64,000 bases of DNA. It comes from Verticillium longisporum (taxonomy: Eukaryota; Ascomycota; Sordariomycetes; Glomerellales; Plectosphaerellaceae). Location: positions 4,960,001 to 5,024,000 of the forward strand of contig JAETXT010000004.1 in the NCBI GenBank assembly GCA_019188255.1. Reading direction: 5' to 3'. The notes under the pieces are model-generated. The model did not search any database. It was not told the DNA's origin and saw only the letters and a list, made by a program, of their open reading frames with translations. A program made the translations under genes and the position numbers. Shown here one piece after another: positions 36,030-47,814 of this stretch (position 1 is its first letter; each line of letters opens with the position of its first letter).

Positions 36030-36664
36030 GATCAGGTCCTGATGGCAGGACTTTTCACGAGCCCAGTGGGCTTTCAAGCTAGACTTCCTTACATACGCCC
36101 TGCCGCATCCGGCTTGGGTACCAGGTGCAAACTCATCACTCATGCAGACATAGGCCGTTTCCCCTTTGTGGTATCGGCAGTGCTTTTACAAGTCCTTCTG
36201 ACCTCTTGCGGTCTCCGGAAGCTGCGTTGGCACTTTGAACAAGACATGGTAAAAGGTTGGCGAAAGGCGGTGCGATGGAGGCAAGGTCCTCAGCCCCGGT
36301 AACTGAGAGACAGGCTAGCTTAAAAGACTACAACTAATGCTCCAGGGCCCACTGGCTTTTGTGTCTTTTATATGCTCCTTCCCAGACGTGCGTGCGCACC
36401 GGGCTGGCGGAGGGGACCAGGGCTGTCACTTGTATGACTTGAGACTGGGCAGTGTGCTTTCTCTGCCGCCAGGACACCATGCCAATTTAGCGGCAAATTC
36501 ACCGCGGCAGCACAGACCAGCGTACAGGAATACCCGGGGCTGGGCGTTGGGCGGCACGAGCAGACTGGTCATCTTCATGGGTAGTGGAGCACTGAGCCAG
36601 GGCATCGGCGGGAAGGGGGTTTGATACGTCGTTTTGCGAGATACTTTTCACGGATCATACCGAT

Positions 36665-37693
36665 TTACGGAGAACGAGGCAACTCAGTCCATGGACTATT
36701 ATACATGAGTGTAATCGAGATGATGGACGGTGCTTGAGGAGGAAGACTTTGCGTCCGAGTCGCCTGCGCCTCGATAATGCCGTCCGACTTCACTCCCCAG
36801 CTTTGAAGACCATCCACAAGTCCTCCCCATTTTTCCAGGAACCTTTCCAGAAGTGTTTGAGAGTCTTCGTCCCAGAGCGTGCAACGGTGAGACACTGCAG
36901 ACGACGGTAGAACCAAGAACACGGCCTGTTATGTCAGCAAACGCGTGACCCAGGAACCAAGAGGATCAAATGCCCCACCAAGTGGAAGTCCTCGTTGGGG
37001 ACCAGAAGAGCGAGCCAGATAGACCAAGAGCATAGAAACATGAGGACCATGTAACAGCCCAAGAGAACGGTTTGCCTTCTCATGTGACGTGGCTTCCAGT
37101 TCAAAGTGACGACTTCACGAAAGATATACCATCGATGAAGAAGTTCAGTGCCGGCCCCTTGGCCCAATTGATCGGATTTAAGAGAGTCAAGGAAGGAGTC
37201 GAAAGCCCAAAGCACGGCTACGATTGCGGCGAGTGTCAGGAGAGCGAGTGTCGAGTACCGGGCATCTTGACGTGGTCGGATATGCGCACCGGTGGTGACC
37301 ACGAGGCCAGAGTATACCGGGCTGATGAACGCCAAACACCAGAGCCAGCTCTCTGAAGTGACGAGACAATGCCACAACAGCCTCTTCGGGGTGTTTGTTA
37401 GCTACCGATGTCCGCGAGAAGGGGCGACTCACTTCTCCTGCAAAATTCCAGCCTGTGCCGAGAAGCAAGACAATCGACTTGTCGCTCTTCAGGAGAAGCA
37501 GAACGACGGAAGCTACAAGATGGAGGATCTCGATCGCGAAGATTCTGATGTTGAACCATTTGCTCTTCATCGAGGCCAATGGTTCATACGGCTTCCTCAG
37601 GGAGGGTACGGCGAAGGCCGCATGGTTGACGCTCCGAATAGCAAGCGTAACGGCCATGAGCGTTATAGCGACAGTGTCTTGTCGTATTGCCAT
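36665..37693 (-). CDS. Unrecognised multi-pass membrane protein
   Basis: Exons on the minus strand are 37693-37433, 37383-36979 and 36925-36665. The introns (49 and 53 nt) have GTGAGT...GTAGCTAAC...CCGAAG and GTGGGG...GCTGACATAACAG. The product is 308 residues. Hydrophobic segments include IEILHLVASVVLLLL, KSIVLLLGTGW, WLWCLAFISPVYSGLVV, TLALLTLAAIVAVLWAF and YMVLMFLCSWSIWLALLV, so five or six passes. The C-terminal exon is soluble and helical (DSQTLLERFLEKWGGLVDGL). No transporter or receptor signature is recognised. The arrangement loosely recalls the N-terminal membrane domain of fungal ABC-C transporters, but there is no nucleotide-binding domain nearby. Confidence 0.62.
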
Positions 37694-37846
37694 GATGTCC
37701 GCGCTGAGGACATGCGTATTATCACGAACGAACCCTGTATAGCGGAATGGGGGGCGCGGACTTCTTTTACCAGCAGGCCAGTGCACATGGGTCGTGGACC
37801 ATGGAGAAGTCTGATGGCCGACGGCTTTTCGGACGCGACATTTCAA

Positions 37847-39207
37847 TAGACCCAGCGCTTCTTAGATTTCGGCTCGAATGCACATACTAACAATGCTGTG
37901 TGCCAGGATCCAAAAGGTCGATTCAGATGTCGAGACAGCTTGACGTCGCAATCCGAGGCCTGAAGCAGCACGGGCGACACGCACCCACCCCTAACCCCGC
38001 CTCCTCTGGATAAACTTGCAGCCCCAGTAGCCGTGGTACTTGCGGCTGTCAAAAATCAGGTACTTGGACCATTTACTAGAGCAGATTATGCTCCTAAACA
38101 CAAGCTTGTCGACAGCGTCAACTTAGAGACGGTACGGTGCGTAACGCGATGACAAGTACTATGTATACCGTGTCAGTCGTTGCTCGGAGACCCACCCTGC
38201 TGTTGTGCCGGGCCCCTGGGTCCCTGAATCCCTGAAGCGATGTACTACAGCCAGTTGATCAGTTAAAAGTCATTTGTCAACAAATTTAGAGCTTTCCTGT
38301 GGGTGCTGTAAGGCAATTCTTACACCCGGTACGGGGCGTAAGGTGAAAATAAGGTACTCTGTGGAGCTCGGTCAGATCCCAGCTTCGGCGCCTGGGTGTG
38401 TGTGGGTCCGTTCAGGACACCCGGGCTGATGGCTTGGAAAACGACATGCGCCATCTAGCTGGCGTTGGCGCCGGGCCGTGCCAAGGATGGCGCCTGTCGG
38501 CGTTTGGATTGCCACGACATCGGTTGGATGTGGAATTCAGGAAAGTGTCTTTCGCATTAAACCGTACTATCATTCGAAACCGATGTTACACGGTTCGGGA
38601 CGGATTACGAATTTCCAGAATCAGCGATGTAGAACGCGAGCCGCGCCGCTCCAATGACCAAGCAGACGACCTACCGTCATGTGCCCGGGCTGCTGACTCT
38701 CAGTAACAGCGTGGCAATTGACACGACCAGCTCATACGAATCGGTCGTGAGCGATTTATCTAGCCAGTTTCATCAGACCTCCGGAGAAATCTCTCTAAAT
38801 TCGTGCCCGGTGTGCTGGACGATCAATTGAGGGATGCATTGTTGAGTCTCGCGCTGTGCATACATGTACATAGTCTGAGCTAGTCTACTGTTCTGAAGGC
38901 TGCAGAAGCTGGTAAGCCAGGAAGCACAAGCTGGCAGACGTAGCCGATCACTCACTCTGCGCTACACCATTGCCAAGCATAGCCACGGCCCTCAACGTAC
39001 AGTGGCGGCTCGTCTTTGCCCTATTCAGAGCGCCTAGGTCCACGCATGACAGGGAACTACCGCCCAAGCCCCCCTCTCCTGTAGTACAGTCTTGTTCACG
39101 GCAATTCTCCCCCCATTGCCTGAGCTCTTGCCACTTGCAGTCGGACTACATACCAAGCATTCCCCACGAGGACATGAGTAGTGCCACTTTTGCTCACTCC
39201 TTCCTGG
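37847..39207. other. Intergenic, no gene seen
   Basis: A 102-codon frame at 38398-38706 has no recognisable feature. No repeats were recognised. Confidence 0.4.
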
Positions 39208-41857
39208 TCAACTCTCTGTCGTCAATCCATCCTGAAATCGCTGCTGCGACTGCATCACTTGCCCAAAAGTGCATTGAAGCGTGTTGAGCTGTTGCAATAT
39301 GCTGCTTTTCTCCGTATCCCGTGACACGGCGGAGTGTGGGCCAAGCCGGGGCTGTGTCGACCTCGCTGGTCTTCCCGAAACGGGACGGTGATCGGGCGAG
39401 CCAAAGCAACGATGCAGGCCTTGATCACGTACCAGGTGTTCGAGTCGGTACGGGCAGTTACTGATGTTGTGGCCGGTATTGCGCTGGATTTTATCGATGC
39501 CGTCACCGTCAATTTGTATGTCGATTTCGCATGATGGAGATACAGCCCGCACTTGAAGTGGGCGTTCAAAAGCAGCCCAGTTCTGGCATGCCTTCAAGTC
39601 GTTCTCCTCGCAAACTCTGACCCTCTTGTACTCCAGCTCATCGCCGCGATAGAGGAAGTGCGCCTGATCCCGACACAGCCTCAGTAGTAGGCCAAAGAGC
39701 GCGGCGCCGGGGGTGAGACGGCAACGCAGGACCAGCTCACAGGCGTGCGGCGATCGATAGAAGGTGGGAGTGGCTGCCAACTCTATATAGAACAGGGTCG
39801 AGATCAGCTGGTTCGTCATTTGCTTCACGAGCACTCGGCTGATAGGGCCACCGTTGTATTGGACCAAGCAATCACATCTCCGCGCATACTGACGCTGCAG
39901 TTCGACCAGAGATCTAGCGTATCGTCAGTGCTTGGCGAGCCTGGTAACAATCGCAGGACTCACGTGCTGTCGGCCTCGGACTGCGCCATGACATTTGACA
40001 GCAGCTTTCTCTTGGTGTGTATGACGAGAGCAGGCTGGTTTACCGACCGAACGTCTCGCAGTTCCCACTTCAACGCTTTGCCGAAGTTGATGGTCCCGCT
40101 CCACGATCTGATCCATGACTGTTTCGGGCGGACGAGTCGACGTAGGTGGTGTTTGCAGTCCTCGAGCGTCCACTTCTCAAGAAAGAGGGCGAGCGCGAAG
40201 AAGATCCCTACAGCAATGAGATCACGAGCGGAAGAACGCACACAGGAGAACGTACCGATGTTTGAGGCCAAAACCACATCGAAATTGTCAGACAAGGAGT
40301 TGCCTGTCAAACTGATCGAGCGATGGATTGATCTGAGAAACTCCATGGTCTTTGCCGGCTCCACACCACCCAGGTCGAGGACGCGTATGCCCGCTGTCGG
40401 AGGGCGCATCTTGAATGAAGCAGCGTTGGGGAGCCCGCAGAGTGGGCATTGAAGGACGGCTATCGTCCCTTGGCTCTCGAGCGCGCCGCAGATCACCGTG
40501 CATGCATTGCAAAGCCGATGCCTACAGTCTAGTGTCTTCGTCGGGGTGTGTACCGCGCAGACTAAACATGTGTCGTGGGGTTTGACAGACAACCACGATG
40601 CCTGCCCACGTCTCAACACAGCTTTATGCGCGGCAGCGAAGGCAACCGAAATTTTCAAGTTGTGACTCGCGAGGGCGACGAACCTCTCCCGAATTTGTGG
40701 CGCAAGATCGCATCGGGCTGGTTCAAGATCGGACACGGCACGGCGTACCTTGTCTTCATACAGTTCTGAATAGACCATGGCAGGTGGGAAGCCTAATGAC
40801 TCATCAGAACCAGCCTGTGCATAATGTAGCATCGCGGAGCGTCACGGGGCATCAACGTACCATGCATTCCTGGAGGATACGCGTTCATAGCGAGCGCGGA
40901 TGCCAGGACCTCCGCTTGTTCCATGCCTTCCAGCGCCGTCGCTCGCAAGAAGCGGGTTAGCTGTTCGGACAGGTCATCTGGCAACGGGTTGGCTCGCCTT
41001 GCGAGTTGGCACAGTGAGAGAGGGAGAGACGGAGACTCTGCGAATTGAGCCATGGCGTCTCTGACCAGTGTTTTCCAGTGCAGTGCGGAGAAGTGTATGT
41101 CTGAGAGATGCCGCTCTCGGCAGGCACGCAAGGCAAGGGACGACAACGATGTCGCAAACGTAGTCCCTGCCTGTGCTTCCATAGTTTCGAGGTGAAGAAA
41201 TGATCCTATCATGTCGCGGATCTCGGCAGCTGTGTACGCTCGCAAGGGGTCGCTGAGGCGGAGTAAGGATAGAGTTCTAGCCGCGAGGCGTGACAAAAAG
41301 TCTCTCAGATGAAGGGGCGCGCCTGCCTCGGTCACCAGGACGATCTTGGGACTATATGGCGGGTTTTTGTCCATGGCTGAGCGAAGCCAGTCGATGAGAA
41401 GATCTGTGACTTCGGAGGTGCTGCTAAAATCCTCGACGAAGACAAGGACGACCGTGCTGAATGGCGCAAGCAGCTGGTGATAGAGGGAGTAGGCAACTTC
41501 CTTCTGGCTATTTGCAGCGCATCTCATCTCATGCCTCGCATAGTCTCCCTTGATCGGACCCCCCTGGATACGCGGAGCATCTCGAGAGGCGTGGAGCTCG
41601 CAGTCGATCAGAAATGTCAGTGGTGACCCAAGGGTGCTGAGGGTGATAGCGCCTGATTGTCCCCGACCGGAGAGCACGGGGAATGACTTAGTAAGAACCT
41701 GCCGCTTGGTTGCTTGTCCAATAGCCATCAGAAACTGCGGCTTTTCATGGCCTACTGCATCCAGCTCTTCATATGCTGCCAGGGTTTCTATGAGGTAGGG
41801 GCCTCCAAGCCCAGGAGCGCCCGAAGCCAAGCTCAGCCAGAGCTGCGACGCAGACAT
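39208..41857 (-). CDS. Patatin-like phospholipase family protein with RING-like domain, catalytic motifs lost
   Basis: Four exons on the minus strand: 41857-40861, 40792-40256, 40207-39964 and 39913-39208. Introns are 68, 48 and 50 nt with GTACGT/GTGAGT donors, and the frame is exact, giving 827 residues. Residues 1-330 resemble the N-terminal NTPase-like region of large fungal patatin proteins. From about 408 there is a RING-like Cys/His cluster (CLVCAVHTPTKTLDCRHRLC and CPLCG), then the PPTAGIRVL lead-in to the patatin core. The oxyanion motif DGGGVRG is replaced by LGGVEPA. The nucleophile motif GTSSG is replaced by ASNIG across intron 2, and most of the lipase domain after it is absent. 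The conserved C-terminal domain (LVRDQGLHRCFGSPDHRP) remains. Active relatives hydrolyse phospholipid acyl chains; this one probably cannot. PLP genes are frequent Starship cargo. Confidence 0.78.
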
Positions 41858-42460
41858 GGCGTTCGTTGCTGGTGGTCAAGACTGGTGTCACAGCGAGCGG
41901 GGCGATTACAGATACAATTCTGAGTGCAATTCTGGGTGCAACTCTGAGTGCAATTCTCTGCAAGCCGTCTGAAGGCTGGTGATGCTGATCCACCTCTAGG
42001 AAGGCCGTCACAATGAACCTCTGTGGAGGACACTCTACTATAGTATGGCGACCTGCTCGATCTGCGCGCTGATTTTGTTTTGACTTTTGGCAACTGATTT
42101 TAAATGCCTAATCGCGGATCAGATGTTCGATTGGCACGATCTCGGTGTATTGTCAGCAGGAAGCCCCAGGAACACAGGGCTCAAGGCTGTGTCAGTCAGT
42201 ACGAGCACATTGTTCGGCGGCTGCGTAACGCGCGATGCTGTGGAAAGCACGAAGGCACGATTTCTTTATGCACGCACTTTCAAAAGTGAAAGAAAATTGA
42301 ATATTATTGCAAGAACATCTATACGCGAACATCCTCGTCAGCTGCCATTATCATCTGCCAGCGGCGTTGGGCACGAGCGGCACATGGAAACGACCACGTG
42401 CAACTTCAATGACTGAGATATCAATGGCACCTGGGTGGCCTCTGGTTAACGTACGTCTAG
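41858..42460. other. Intergenic, no gene seen
   Basis: It includes a short imperfect tandem (GTGCAATTCTGGGTGCAAC type) at about 41930-41955. It otherwise holds the promoter side of the patatin-like gene. Confidence 0.4.
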
Positions 42461-43261
42461 CTAACGGGAGATCGCCGTATCAAGCCCTGCTGATAGCTCC
42501 ATTGCGTCCTTGGGCCAGGACCGGGCCACGTTGTCAGCAACGTGGACAGGAGGTTCCGCAGCAGGAGATTTCGCCCACCGGGTATGCCGGACGCACTGCC
42601 ATACAACCAGAGCGCAAATTGCTGCAAATATAGCGCCACCGACAGCAGCCCCGACCAGGACCTTGGTTGATACCTGTGAGGCAGACACGTGCCTGGCACT
42701 TGGCTCCGATGAAGGTGCCTCCTGAGACGGACTGGATGGTCGAGTCGAAGATGTTGTGTAGTACCCCGCCGAAGACGTCGTGAAAGTTATGGAAGGTAGA
42801 ACTGAGGGCAAGCTCAGCGGTGCATCGCTGGACAGAAATGGTTGGCGGTGCGTTCTGTTGCTATGCAATTTGGCCGGAAGAAGATCTCGCCGCGTGCAGC
42901 CGTGAACACATGGGTCGCTCGCGCAGCATCCTAGAAAGGGCGGAGTGATATCGCGGCATGTCCACCACACTGACACGCCTTTTGCGTCTTCGCAGTCCTG
43001 GGCTGGAATCGCAGCGTACTGATTGGCTGAGAAGGACGACGGGACAAGCTCGTCTTCTGGGCACTGGCCAGACCCATTGGCACAGGGGTCGGAAAGGCAG
43101 CAGCCGATAAATTCCGTCGAATTAGCTTCGCAAACGTAGAACTGACCTTGGTCCGGGCAACGAAGGCCCAGTTTGCCAGGTGCGACGGCCATCACGACTG
43201 CATTGACGATTGCTTGCTGATGCGGAGGCGAATGTGGATGGACCAGGTGATTTATCTCCAT
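42461..43261 (-). CDS. Cys-rich single-pass membrane protein with two GCCxxDPC repeats
   Basis: One frame of 266 residues. Two Cys-rich repeats lie in the N-terminal half: FYVCEANSTEFIGCCLSDPC and WWTCRDITPPFLGCCASDPC. A Ser/Thr/Pro-rich, probably O-glycosylated stalk follows. Then comes one transmembrane segment (VGAAVGGAIFAAICALVVWQ) and a short cytoplasmic tail. This is a fungal surface-sensor-like layout: Cys-rich ectodomain, stalk, TM and tail. There is no obvious signal peptide at the 43261 ATG. A start nearer the first hydrophobic stretch (IVNAVVMAVAPG) or an upstream exon is possible. The ligand and partner are unknown. Confidence 0.72.
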   Translation of the reverse strand: MEINHLVHPHSPPHQQAIVNAVVMAVAPGKLGLRCPDQGQFYVCEANSTEFIGCCLSDPCANGSGQCPEDELVPSSFSANQYAAIPAQDCEDAKGVSVWWTCRDITPPFLGCCASDPCVHGCTRRDLLPAKLHSNRTHRQPFLSSDAPLSLPSVLPSITFTTSSAGYYTTSSTRPSSPSQEAPSSEPSARHVSASQVSTKVLVGAAVGGAIFAAICALVVWQCVRHTRWAKSPAAEPPVHVADNVARSWPKDAMELSAGLDTAISR

Positions 43262-44521
43262 GGCTGGCTGGGGCTAGGAGTCTGGAAGTGAGAAGCGGAA
43301 TTTAGCTGGCGTTTTGCCGCCTCGTCGTGCCAAGCATGTCGGGCGCCAGGTCGGCGCCTAGGCCCCAAGGAGGGTGCGCAGACATGGCTGTCGTCGCCCT
43401 TCACCACACGTTGAACAACGGGCTGCAGCCTTCTTCTGGCAGTCGGCAGAGCGTCATTGTCTGCGTCCTGATCTGCATGATCATGAGCATGAGGGCTGAA
43501 CGGTGCGTCCCTTGCTTCGCTGTCAACTGATGGCGGCAGAGCCTGTCGGGCTGCCCCTGTCCGGGCCATGCTACGTCAGCCTTGACTTGAGTAAAATAGA
43601 CTGGCACGGTCGAACCAATAATAAAATGGCGCAAGGCGCTGAGATGTTCAATCTGTGATGCGTCTCCGACCGTCGTTGCCTGCAGTACAGCTGTGGGGGT
43701 TGCGATAGATCTGATATCGCGTCCATTTGGTCATAACAGCGGGAGACCTTCCAAAGCATACAGCGAACACGTACAGAAGGCACACCAGGTGGGCTATCGG
43801 CAGCCGATGAGTGTTCGTCATCACACTTGCGTATGCTTGCCAGGTTGAACAGCACAAAGAACGACATGACAGAACCAAGGACCAAAACATCGAAGAGGAA
43901 GAAGCTGGCATGAAGACTATATTCACTTAAGTGCGCAAAGAATGGTCGGGCCCGCTGTCACTCTTCTCGTCTGAAAGGCATGTGATCCTAACGGGATGGT
44001 GGTACCTAGAAGCACCCGTCTCGCCGGTCTCGGGACCTTCCAGCCGGTCTTGGTGCAAAGTCAAGCCGAGCGAGACGATCTTGCGAACCGTGTCACTATG
44101 GGAGATCGTGTCATCTAGGCAGAGAAGAGTAGGCATGGCTGATATGAAACGATCGTCACAACATCAGGCAAGTGGCTCAGGAGTTTGTAGGCAAGAACAA
44201 TCAAGCAAGGCCCATCAAATGAGTAAGCTATTTCGTTGCAAGCCTGCGGTACTGGGACTCGTAAGACCGACTTGAGAGGCTAAGGTCTGTTTTGGGCAGT
44301 TGATCCACGCCCGACAAGAGTGCACCTGAGGGGCTGGTGGGTATAAAGTCAGTGTACCCAAGAAAGGGGCATCGTCTCCCTTTACCGGTCACTCTATCCA
44401 TACTCCTCTCGTCCATCCCCTCTCGTTACCATACCCTCTGTCCATACTCCTCTCGTCCATCCCCTCTCGCCACCATACCACTTTAGTCACCACTAGATTT
44501 TCTTGTACCTGCCCTTCCACG
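43262..44521. other. Intergenic with promoter of the zinc-cluster gene
   Basis: No gene is supported between 43262 and 44330. A TATA-like GGTATAAAGTC lies at about 44340, roughly 180 bp upstream of the next ATG. Confidence 0.4.
44397..44484. repeat. 44-bp tandem duplication in the leader
   Basis: The 29-bp block starting TCCATACTCCTCTCGTCC occurs at 44397 and again at 44441, with similar CC-ATACC sequence after each. It lies between the TATA-like element and the start codon of the zinc-cluster gene. Confidence 0.75.
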
Positions 44522-46485
44522 ATGCCATCAGAAAGGGCCTCCGGCGGTTTTCATGACCAGGACAACCAATTCTCCCACACCCGAGCTTCTTCAGGCGATA
44601 CAGAGGACTTCACTAACGATCCCCGCTACCGTATTGTGAACCAGGTGCACCAGCAAGAGGAGCATGGTGGTGATAAACGCACTTCCGTCGCCAGCATCCG
44701 TTCCAGCGAACATCCGATACTGTACTACAGCGAACACTCAAGAATTCATGGCTCGAAGCGAAAGCGACCTGAGCCAGATGAGTCGGACGGGTCGCGTTCT
44801 CCACGTGCGCAACGTCAACGTGTAAATGGTGTCTCGGACCCCCAAGACAACGCCTATGATCAACCGTTGAGCATAAAAGAGAAGATTGGTCTTCCTTGGG
44901 ACGGACAATCCAATCTCCCACTGTGCTCGCAAGCTCAACCTCGTTGCACCAAGGTGTCGGAAAGCTTCATTTCGGCTACTGCACATCCTGGCCCAGACGA
45001 GAACCACTCCAGGCCTTTCCCAGATGACAATATTGAAGAAAGCCAAATCGACGACGGCAAACTGCAAACCCATTCTCTGCGGCCTCTAGTGGCCTGCCCC
45101 CGTCGCAGCTATAGTTTAGCGACGGTCCTCAACGATGAACCAGGGGCTCGGAATGCAGAACGACACAATCGGTTACCACGTCGGAGAGATCACATACCTC
45201 AAGGATATGGTGACCATGTCGAACGTGGTCTTAGAGGCGGCCAAGAGGAAGATGCCCTTGCGAACGCCCAAGCCAAGGATTTCTCGGAGCTTCCGCCTAC
45301 GTATATTTCTGTACTCCAATATCCTTCTCCGTACCTAATTTCGGGCCCTAGTGGCCTCTCAGCGCAGTCTATCCAAGAGCTCCTCAGGCCCGATCACAGC
45401 CCTGTTCTGTCAACTGTGTCAGACGGTCCTCCATGCTTTACTCTATCTAGCGTTGTAGCGATCGCCCGGGATAAGCGGACGTCGGTTGCCTGCAAATACT
45501 GTCGCAAGAGGAAGGTGAGTCTGTTCCAGACGAACGCTCGACGCCTCGTCCCTTTTCTACACAGCCTCTCTGACTTGAACGTAGATTCGTTGTGGAGGAC
45601 CTCAGTCTGGGAGCGAAGAGAGGTGTAAGAATTGCAGCAACTTGAACAGAGAGTGCATCTTTGCACCGGCGTCCCCCATCAGCTTGATAGCCGTTACTCC
45701 TCATCCCTCCAGGTCTGCTGGAGGGCCGCTTGGAAGAACTATGTACGGGCCAAGTGCCCAGCCGCCTCCGTCCAACTCGACAGGTCTTTGTCAAGATACT
45801 CAACCGCCACGTTCATTGTACAACGGGACATCCTTGACTCCCACAATTCCATACCCGCTGGCCCCTGGTCGATCACTTGACCATTCATTACGCCAATCTT
45901 ACGGCTACAACGAGGGAAGTATGGGCTCTTCACTACAACCAAGATCAACTGGGTCCGGTAATCCCCTGGAGAGATCCCATACAACGTCCGACTCCGATAT
46001 ACAAGGAAATGGACTGTCGGTCGATGCGCCGTCAAACATCCATGTGCCGGCCCCGTCCGACGGCTGCCCTCAGCGCTTGCTGCCAGATCAATCAATGTCT
46101 GTCTTGCCCCCATCTGCATTGCCTATCCTTCGCTCAGACCTGGGACTTTCTTAGGATCGACGACCTTGATAACGCCGTTTGTGGCATTGATGGGGCATTT
46201 CCTTGTCCTAATTGTTCCAAATCCATTGGCACAGAGAAAAACCTAGCGCGACACCGCCGTGAAGTCCATGGAGAGGGTGGGTTTGTTAGGAGCCGGTACT
46301 CCTGTTCAGAACCTGGGTGCTCTCGTGGCCAACAAAACAACGGGTTTCCACGGCTTGAGCAAGTTCAAGAACATTTTCTGAAAAAGCATCGAAAAGGAAA
46401 AAAGACACAGAACGGTACAAGGGCGGCGCAACCCGGTCGACAGGGAGGATTGCAAGCCAGGACCAGTGTTAAGGGGCCGAAATGA
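44522..46485 (+). CDS. Transcription factor with Zn2Cys6 cluster and C-terminal C2H2 fingers
   Basis: Exons 44522-45514, 45585-46096 and 46155-46485, 611 residues. Intron 1 (70 nt, GTGAGT...AACGTAG) splits the binuclear cluster: exon 1 ends ACKYCRKRK and exon 2 begins IRCGGPQSGSEERCKNCSNL, ending with NREC. The spacing is CX2CX6CX11CX2CX6C, a fungal Zn2Cys6 DNA-binding domain at about residues 325-353. Exon 3 adds a C2H2-like pair near residues 519-575 (CPNCSKSIGTEKNLARHRRE and CSEPGC...VQEHFLKKHRK). The donor of intron 2 (GTCTGT) is weak. If it is not used, exon 2 ends at 46154 and the C2H2 part would belong to another gene. The N-terminal 320 residues are disordered. A nuclear regulator; the target is unknown. 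Confidence 0.75.
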
Positions 46486-47414
46486 ATGCCGGGATCAGCA
46501 ACGCATCACAGCTAGGATCACTACAAATACGGCTTCTTGTTTATTTCGGGACGAGTAGGGACTAGGGTTAGCCAGCATCACCCACGTGAGAGACCGGTGT
46601 GCGGCTTCTAAGCCGACATCTGTCAAATCAAGCTGATGGGTACATATGACGAGGCGGGCAAGCCACCATGAAAAATGTTTAAGCGAGAAAAGGTTTACAG
46701 TACATACACCGAGGCTGGAGATGGAGATCATCACTGAGTGAGCGTTTCGCATGTCGATGAGGAGTGGGACATCCCTTCCTGGAGCTATGCAGTCTCCTTT
46801 TTCGATTGGGAACATGATACCTTGTCTATTCGTTGGCCTGTACTGGCTGTGGACGTTCGTGGCTGACAAAACATCCTGTACCAATAATACGCACTTAAAT
46901 ATCAGGGCACTCAAGCGTCAGGCCACTCATGCATAAGGGCGGTCAGTTAAATTTCTGTGACCGGGTACAAGGGCCGGGAAAGGTCTATCCTCAGTACTTA
47001 ATCTTGACTTTGCGCTGCGGAGTCTATTTGCGAATGCACCACATCCTTGGCCGAGGCGCCCCAATCGGAAACAGTGCCACCAGTCCTGATGTTGAATCAA
47101 ATGATTGTTCATCTTTAAAAAGTGGGAATAAGCTCGGCTTCGTTCAAACCTGGATTTTCAAATATCCCACAGCTTTGCACTCGGCAGACCCTTTCTCGCA
47201 GCCAAGGGGCTATTCTGGCCAGGTTCACCATGCATGCCCAAGACCAAGACGGAGAAAGAACACAGTTGACATTCGCGACTCCAAAAACCAATTCCAGTTG
47301 GCGAGCTATTCTCACAGAAAGTATAAATTGAAGGCCGCATTGGCTCTTTCACTGGTCGTGGCTCGTCGTTCATCGAAAAAGCGTACCAAACCCCGACTTC
47401 AACTACAACCAACC
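46486..47414. other. Intergenic, no gene seen
   Basis: A frame open from 46929 runs into the BRCT gene but is low in protein character before 47415. Confidence 0.35.
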
Positions 47415-47814
47415 ATGGGCCGCGCTCGCGCTTTGATCGCGTGTTCTTATCTCATTCACCAGAAATTATCCGCTGAAATCGGTTTGGAGTGATTTCAGTT
47501 GGATCAGACGTCAGATAGAAGACCTTCACGGCCAATATATCCATGATCTCGAAGACCCATTTCTCACGCACCTGGTGACTTCGCAGAGCGAACTTTCGGA
47601 TGAAGAAGGCTTCACGAGGTACATTTCCCGCAGAGATTGGAAAGGCGTCCACATAGTCAGTTACGACTGGTTACAGGAGTGTCTCCGGACCAACAAAAAA
47701 GTAGATGAAGGCCCATACAGATTGAAGGTGCCGGCGCGAATGGAGGATCCTGAGTACAGCTACTATGCCCGCCGCCGATTAAAGGAATCACAGAATACAA
47801 GAGCTTTTAGTTAA
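47415..47814 (+). CDS. BRCT-domain protein, short and frameshifted
   Basis: The frame ending at 47812-47814 encodes a clear BRCT domain: SWIRRQIEDLHGQYIHDLED, then THLVTS, then the signature Trp in VHIVSYDWLQECLRTNKK. The frame has no ATG upstream. The ATG at 47415 (MGRARALIACSYLIHQK) reads into it only with a one-base skip at the AAA run 47463-47465. About 133 residues. BRCT domains bind phosphopeptides in DNA-damage and cell-cycle proteins. Either a single-domain protein with an assembly error or a remnant of a larger gene. Confidence 0.6.

Noticed and set aside
37292..37849. 185-codon plus-strand ORF
   Set aside because: Antisense shadow of the spliced multi-pass membrane gene, whose introns and hydrophobic segments are far better supported.
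39745..40452. 235-codon plus-strand ORF
   Set aside because: Antisense shadow of the patatin-like gene.
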